Shown one piece after another: positions 43,148-49,385 of a DNA stretch of 49,385 bases. The translations under genes and the position numbers were made by a program. Positions within the stretch are counted from its first letter, which is position 1. Each line of letters opens with the position of its first letter. Source of the stretch: CBDCME01 sp965218865 (GTDB taxonomy: Bacteria; Pseudomonadota; Alphaproteobacteria; JAAXGF01); contig CBDCME010000070.1 in assembly GCA_965218865.1 (NCBI GenBank), positions 1 through 49,385 on the forward strand, read 5' to 3'. The notes below the pieces were generated by a model, which saw nothing but the letters and a program-made list of their open reading frames with translations, was not told the origin of the DNA and made no database searches.

Positions 43148-43724
43148 ATATACGGCTCGGTTGCGTCGGCCATACGCAGCCTTGCGCGATACGAGTGTTT
43201 ACGCCACAAAGACGGAAAGGGGTGAGCGATTCGATTGGCAAGGGTGGTATCGCCCGGCGGAACAGGAGAATGAATTTCAACTATTTCTTACTTCTAGGAA
43301 ATTCGATAGCGCATTGCCTGACGCGGAAAACAAAGTGCAAGTGTGGGGAGAGAAGTGGCGCTCAAAATTTGACGCATTGGCGTGGGTCAACGATGACGCT
43401 CCCGACGGCAAACCCATAGTGGGCGTGATCCGGCCGCCGCTGACAAGAAAGGGGACCACGTTAGCCTACGGTTTGTCAGTCGAGTTGGTGGAGCCCAGCG
43501 GACAAACACGGTTTACGTTTACGAAAACCCAGGTGGACACGCTTGCAGAACGACTTCTTGCGCTTCGGGATCGTGAATCTCGGGACCGTGGGACGGCCCT
43601 CGCTCTCATCCCAAGGAACCTGAACAAAGCAAAGGATTTCTACATTCGCAAGTTGACAGGAAACAAGAGATGGGACGCGGCTCCAGGCGTTTGCGATAGT
43701 GCCTCTCACTTACCGCCAGTGTGA
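43148..43724 (+). pseudogene. unknown protein, 5' end removed by the IS5-type element
   Basis: An open frame of about 190 codons continues from the element to TGA at 43722. It is rich in aromatic and charged residues (FDWQGWYRPAEQENEFQLFL, VWGEKWRSKFDALAWVNDDA, KDFYIRKLTGNKRWDAAPG). I recognise no domain. Its stop overlaps the GTG start of the YdcF-like gene, so the two were probably cotranscribed. Base composition is more AT-rich than glnS, as in the unknown genes at 35559-37767. Confidence 0.5.
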
Positions 43725-44248
43725 GATGGAAGACACGCACCCACTCTAGATACGGAATTTTGACAACCTATTTCATCATATTCGGGGCTGCGGTGCGTCC
43801 TGGGGGAACACCCAGCGGTACGTTGCGGCGACGCGTAGAGGGCGCCCTGGCGTTAGCCCGAAAAACCTCGGATCGACGTTTTGTCGTTACCGGCGGCGTG
43901 GGTGACAATCCTCCGGCCGAAGCCGAAGTGATGCGCGATTTGTTGTGTGACGGTGGCGTTGCTCCCGGCGAAATCGTTTTGGATTGCTTAGCCACCGATA
44001 CGCTTTCGTCCGTCGTGAATTGTGCCGAAATCATCCCGGGCGACGCTGCCCACGTGGTCGTCTGTTCGAGCGCCTACCATAATCCCCGTTGCACCTTGCT
44101 TTTTAGACTTCTCGGAATACGAGCGACATGGGACCGGATGCCTCCGGACCGGCCTCACCTCGGTTTCTTGAAGTGGCTGTACTTCGTTGTCCGTGAAATC
44201 CCGGCAACGGTGTGGGATACCCTGGTGCTGCTCGTTCGCCGCCCATGA
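43721..44248 (+). CDS. YdcF-like DUF218 protein
   Basis: The 175-residue protein has the DUF218 pattern: IIFGAAVRPGGTPSGTLRRR near the start, RFVVTGGVGDNPPAEAEVMR, DTLSSVVNCAEII and VVVCSSAYHNPR. Family members ElyC, SanA and YdcF are envelope-associated proteins of uncertain biochemical role, ElyC being linked to undecaprenyl-phosphate and peptidoglycan metabolism. The GTG at 43721 overlaps the preceding stop (GTGA); the usual N-terminal membrane helix is short here. A TTG at 43754 is an alternative start. Confidence 0.75.
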   Translation: MRWKTRTHSRYGILTTYFIIFGAAVRPGGTPSGTLRRRVEGALALARKTSDRRFVVTGGVGDNPPAEAEVMRDLLCDGGVAPGEIVLDCLATDTLSSVVNCAEIIPGDAAHVVVCSSAYHNPRCTLLFRLLGIRATWDRMPPDRPHLGFLKWLYFVVREIPATVWDTLVLLVRRP

Positions 44249-44523
44249 CGTCGCCGTTTACACCCGCACCAGAAACAGGAGATCATGCCCGTAACCGGAC
44301 GGGCATCCCGTTCGATGGTCCGCATTCGGAGTTTGCCGGCGTTATCGCGCAACGGAATACATCTCTGCCCTACCGCCAACCTGTCCAATACTGTGGGACC
44401 AACCTACCGGCATAACGCGCCCGTCGTGTCGATGGGCTTGGCGGCGGCGGCGTTTTCTGGCACACAAGGAAGTGATACGGGGGAGACCAACCGAGCGAGC
44501 CATCGCGGCCAGGGCGGATCGAA
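44249..44523. other. intergenic; hairpin at 44285-44306
   Basis: ATGCCCGT and ACGGGCAT form an 8-bp stem with a 6-base loop. No T-run follows, so a terminator is not established. The glnS promoter should lie in the rest, but I cannot place it. Confidence 0.4.
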
Positions 44524-46203
<1,680 letters not shown>

Positions 46204-46234
46204 CCGCCGTCGGCGCGCTTGCCCATTTTTGAGA

Positions 46235-46341
46235 GTCGTTTCGGAAAATCGCGGCACCGGTCCGCTGCCCTCCCGGCCACCCTCGGGCGTATGCTGTTAT
46301 GGCTGGCCGGGAGGGCGAGAGGGCCGGAACGGACGTCCGAC
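46235..46341 (-). repeat. MITE-like palindromic repeat, copy D (divergent)
   Basis: The core CCCTCCCGGCCACC / GGCCGGGAGGG hairpin is kept, but the termini (GTCGTTTCGGAAAA) and loop differ from the other copies. It begins 31 bases after the glnS stop, where it could also serve as a transcription-stopping hairpin. Confidence 0.65.
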
Positions 46342-46463
46342 AAAATCGGTTTTCGTTCTTTCATCGCGGCTGAATTGATACAATTCAATACGTCGGATCA
46401 GTCGCGTATTTCCGCTCGGGCGGGATAATCGCGATTCCGCTGGGTTTGGCGGATTTCATTACA

Positions 46464-46502
46464 GTCCGTTCAGAAACCCGCGGCGTCGGCCCTCTCCCTG
46501 TA
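46464..46502 (+). repeat. MITE-like repeat, terminal fragment
   Basis: GTCCGTTCAGAAACCCGCGG followed by CGTCGGCCCTCTCCCTG resembles one arm of the repeat. It stops eight bases before IS630 copy 4, and the other arm is not found beyond that element. Confidence 0.5.
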
Positions 46503-46510
46503 CCATTTAA

Positions 46511-47678
46511 TACCAACCGCCCCAGAGTTTGACTCGCGCAAAGGTTTACACGCTAGGTTTTGTGTGATTCAAGGTTGTTGGCAACAAGGGAGTGTGTTCA
46601 ATGCCAACGATTCCTTTGCGAAACGACTTTGATGCTGAAAGAGTCCGTGTTCTTGCGGCACGGAGCGATGATGGGAACCAGGCGCGACGGCTTTTGTCGA
46701 TGGCGGCCATCTACGATGGGATGGATCGAGCGTGCGCGGCGCGTATTGGCGGCATGGATCGGCAGACGTTGCGGGACTGGGTTCACCGGTTCAACGCGGG
46801 AGGTCCGGCCGGTCTGATCGACCGCAAGCCGAACGGGGCGTTGCGTCGGTTGACGCCGTCGCAAATGGCGGCGCTTTCGCGGGCTATCGAGGCCGGTCCC
46901 GATCCCGAACGGGATGGGGTCGTGCGCTGGCGCTGCATCGATCTCAAGCAACTGATCCGAACGCGCTTCGGCGTGGACTATCACGAGCGGAGCGTCGGCA
47001 AGCTGCTGGCCGCGCTCGGGTTCTCGCATATTTCCGCGCGCCCGCGCCACGTCGGCCAGGATGCGCGGGCACAGGAGGAATTTAAAAAAAAGTTTTCCCG
47101 AACACTTGGCAAAAATCGTAGCGGCACAGCCACCGGACACGCCCATCGAGGTTTGGTTTCAAGATGAAATGCGCGTCGGCCAGAAGAACAGCCTGGTGCG
47201 CCAGTGGGCCCCAAAGGGATCGCGCCCGCGCCAGGTCAAGGACCTACGGACCTCTTCGGCGTATCTCTTCGGCGCCATCTGCCCCGAGCGCGGTGAGGGC
47301 GCGGCGCTGGTCATGCCGCGCGCCAATACTGAAGCCATGGACCTGCATCTCGAGGAAATCAGCCGGGCCGTTGCCCCAAACGCCCATGCCGTCGTGCTGC
47401 TCGACCAAGCCGCATGGCACACCACTGCCAAACTCGGCATCCCGGAGAACATCTCCCTCGTGCCTTTGCCACCCAAGTCCCCGGATCTCAATCCCGCCGA
47501 AAATGTCTGGCAATACCTCCGCCAGAACTGGCTCTCCAATCGTGTCTTCGACTCCTATGAAGCCATCGTCGAGGCCTCTTGCCAAGCCTGGAACAACCTG
47601 ACCAACCGACCTTGGAAGATCATGTCCATCGGCCTCAGAGCGTGGGCTCGCACAAGTCAATGTTAAGGGCGGTTGGTA
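46511..47678 (+). mobile_element. IS630-family element, copy 4 (1168 bp)
   Basis: It has the same ends and length as copies 1 and 3, flanked by TAA on both sides (46508-46510 and 47679-47681). It lies between a repeat fragment and the IS110 element. Confidence 0.95.
46601..47666 (+). CDS. IS630-family transposase (copy 4), two frames joined at an A8 tract
   Basis: It differs from copies 1 and 3 at only a few residues (for example AARIGG for AAGIGG, PDLNPAEN for PELNPAEN, NLTNRPW for NLTDQPW). The catalytic residues and the A8 slippery tract are kept. Domains as described for 3446-4511. Confidence 0.9.
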
Positions 47679-47719
47679 TAAGTTGACCACTCGAACATAG
47701 AAAGTTGATGTGGTTGTTG

Positions 47720-47752
47720 TTTTGTGGGTAACGCGGAGCGTTATCCACAAAA
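47720..47752. repeat. 15-bp inverted repeat with a consensus DnaA box
   Basis: TTTTGTGGGTAACGC and GCGTTATCCACAAAA pair around GGA with a single mismatch. The right arm contains TTATCCACA, the consensus DnaA box, and the left arm contains the related TTACCCACA in inverted orientation. It lies in the leader of the IS110-family element; whether DnaA binds is unknown. Confidence 0.6.
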
Positions 47753-47965
47753 TGCGGTCAGCTGAAGATCTGATCGGGTCATTTTTTCGGATCGGACGAG
47801 CCTTCTGGGAGCGACCCATTGCTCCCTGTGTTTCGAGCACCTGGGGGGGACGCGTGCCCCGGAGGGACGGCCGCGGCGGACAGCCGGTGGGGAGTTGCGC
47901 CTGCGAGCGCCAGTACAGGGAATGTTCGGCGTCGCGGCGGTCCGAGGCAAGAGAGGAGAAAGGCG
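47753..47965 (+). ncRNA. putative IS110 non-coding leader / bridge RNA region
   Basis: About 210 bases upstream of the IS110 transposase are non-coding and can fold, for example GGGAGC (47807-47812) with GCTCCC (47821-47826), and contain GC-rich loops. IS110-group elements are known to express a bridge RNA from the non-coding end upstream of the transposase that pairs with target and donor DNA. Position and structure fit, but the exact RNA ends and guide loops are not determined. Confidence 0.35.
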
Positions 47966-49229
47966 ATGAACTTTGATTGGTTTGCTGGCATTGACTGGGC
48001 GACCGAGAGGCACCAGGTTTGCCTTCTTGATGGTAACGGCGTCATCGTCGTTGAAAGGTCGTTCGCCCACAGCGGGGAAGGGCTGGCCGAGTTGTGCGCG
48101 TGGCTGACGAAAAAGAGTGGCAGTGTGCCGGAGAGGATTGCCGTCTCCATCGAGGTCCCGCATGGGGCGGTCGTCGATACCTTGCTGGAGCGGGGTTTCG
48201 CCATTCACAGTATCAACCCCAAGCAGCTCGACCGCTTTCGCGATCGTTTCACCGTCGCCGGCGCCAAGGACGACCGCCGCGACGCCCATGTCCTCGGCGA
48301 TTCCTTGCGCACCGACGGCCATTGCTTTCGTCGCTTGAAGGCCGATGCTCCCGCCATCATCGAACTGCGCGAATATTCGCGCCTGGGCCGAGGACCTCGG
48401 CCAGGAGCGCGTGCGCCTCGCCAACCACCTGCGCGAACAGTTGAGACGCTATTATCCCCAGGCCTTGGAGGTCAGCGACGATGTCGCCAGCGAGTGGTTT
48501 CTCGCCCTGTGGAAGAAGGCGCCCACTCCCGAGAAGGCGCGGCGCATCCGAACCAATACCGTTGCCAAGCTGCTGAAAACCCACCGCATCCGCAAAATCG
48601 ACGCGCCTGAAGTGTTGCGCCTCTTGCGCCAAAAGCCGCTCACCGTCGCGCCGGGAACTATCGCCGCCGCTTGCGCTCATATCGGTTCCCTGGCCGAGCG
48701 TTTGCGCCTGGTCAACCGCCAGGTCAAGCAGGCCCGAAGCCGCATCGACGGCCTCTGCCGACACATCGCCGATCAACAGGACAGCGCCTCGGGGCAGAAA
48801 TCCGAGCAGCGCGACGTGGACATCCTGCTTTCCATGCCCGGAATCGGGAGGACCATCCTCGCCACGCTGCTCGCAGAAGCCTCGACGCCCCTGCGGGAAA
48901 GAAATTACCAGGCCTTGCGCACCTTGTCCGGCGCCGCCCCCGTTACCCGCCGGAGCGGCAAACGCTGTCTCGTCATCATGCGTCAGGCCTGCCACGTTCG
49001 GCTGCGAACCGCCCTTTACCACTGGGCCCGCGTCGCCATCCAACACGATCCCATCAGCCGCCAACGCTATGCCGCCCTTAGGGCCCGGGGACACGGCCAC
49101 GCCAGAGCGCTGAGAACCGTCGCCGATAGACTGCTTGCCGTCGCCTGCGCCATGCTCAGAAATCAAACCCTCTTCGATCCATCCCATGCTCAAAAAAAAG
49201 CCCAACGCCGCCTCACTCCGGCAGCGTGA
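47966..49229 (+). pseudogene. IS110-family transposase, frameshifted in the middle
   Basis: ATG 47966 follows GAGGAGAAAGGCG. The N-terminal RuvC-like DEDD domain is complete (D10 in AGIDWATE, E63 in SIEVPHG, D103 and D106 in KDDRRDAHVL). At about 48370-48385, within the palindrome GCGCGAATATTCGCGC, the frame changes after ELREYSR; the second frame continues AWAEDLGQERVRLANHLREQ and carries the C-terminal Transposase_20 domain (LSMPGIGRTILATLLAEA, LSGAAPVTRRSGK), ending at 49229. The joined protein would have the normal length of about 420 residues. One indel inactivates it unless it is a sequence error or recoding. Confidence 0.85.
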
Positions 49230-49266
49230 CCACCTCTCATTTCCCCCTTGCTCAATGGTGGGGAGT

Positions 49267-49348
49267 CCCCTCCCGGCCACCCATATCAGCAACCTCTCGT
49301 GGGTGGCCGGGAGGGGGCCAGCGCCGGTACCGCGAGTTTTCGAACAAA
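49267..49348 (-). repeat. MITE-like palindromic repeat, copy E (partial)
   Basis: It has the perfect core stem CCCCTCCCGGCCACCCA / TGGGTGGCCGGGAGGGG and one terminal arm, CGCGAGTTTTCGAACA, in the orientation of copy B. The other arm is missing. It starts 37 bases after the IS110 transposase stop. Confidence 0.8.
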
Positions 49349-49385
49349 TCCGATGGGCCCGAATCCGCCGTCCCGGAGGCGGACA

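Noticed and set aside
44285..44306. Rho-independent terminator after the YdcF-like gene
   Set aside because: The hairpin is good but is followed by CCCGTTCG rather than a T-run.

Overview
The window looks like chromosomal DNA of a high-GC alphaproteobacterium, probably of the Rhodospirillales type. The inference rests on a leucyl aminopeptidase / HolC / Ndk neighbourhood on one strand, a glutaminyl-tRNA synthetase, a single-domain CpdR-like response regulator and a FecR-RTX protein. No rRNA is present, so the assignment is an inference. The region is saturated with mobile DNA and decaying genes: four copies of one 1168-bp IS630-family element, two copies and a fragment of an IS5-type element, an IS3 element that itself carries IS630 and IS1595 insertions, IS256, ISAs1, IS110 and IS200/IS605 elements, and at least five copies of a palindromic MITE-like repeat.

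Layout. 1-1358: end of a DUF1116 (AllG-type) gene and a carbamate kinase. 1700-5450: IS200-type transposase, then a promoter, a capsular-type glycosyltransferase and an RGP-like glycosyltransferase gene broken by IS630 copy 1. 5550-9190: a palindromic repeat, two paralogous secreted winged-helix-like proteins flanking a broken zinc alcohol dehydrogenase, a secreted MORN protein and an IS3 scar. 9376-11600: IS110 scrap, a frameshifted TPR-SPOR lipoprotein, tRNA-Glu(CTC) and an ArdC scar. 12162-13693: PAS-LuxR regulator, a palindrome, a terminator and a receiver-only regulator. 14089-20350: a small gene split by IS256, a frameshifted CheZ, an integrase stub cut by IS630 copy 2, and an ISAs1 transposase with an N-terminal DUF4338 (DruA-like) domain. 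20548-24494: a methyltransferase gene split precisely by an IS5-type element, then a rhomboid protease.

24495-35047, all on the minus strand: a truncated FecR-RTX adhesin/toxin, ndk, holC, a YvcK/CofD-like gene, a GAF-phosphohexomutase fusion and pepA. The YvcK and GAF-mutase genes lie between pepA and holC and are bracketed by two inverted copies of the palindromic repeat. This is the most interesting functional pair in the window: a possible ligand-sensing sugar-phosphate mutase working with a YvcK-type regulator of envelope-precursor metabolism. 35559-37767: two co-directional unknown envelope genes ending in the IS3 element. 37765-43147: the nested IS3/IS1595/IS630 block, a dienelactone hydrolase stub and the intact IS5-type copy. 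43148-46203: unknown fragment, YdcF-like protein and glnS. 46235-49385: palindromic repeats, IS630 copy 4, and an IS110-family element with a structured non-coding leader.

Many ordinary genes carry one frameshift each (alcohol dehydrogenase, SPOR lipoprotein, CheZ, IS256, IS3 orfB, IS110, ArdC, RGP). This is either real decay driven by IS expansion or indel error in the assembly; the sequence alone cannot separate the two.
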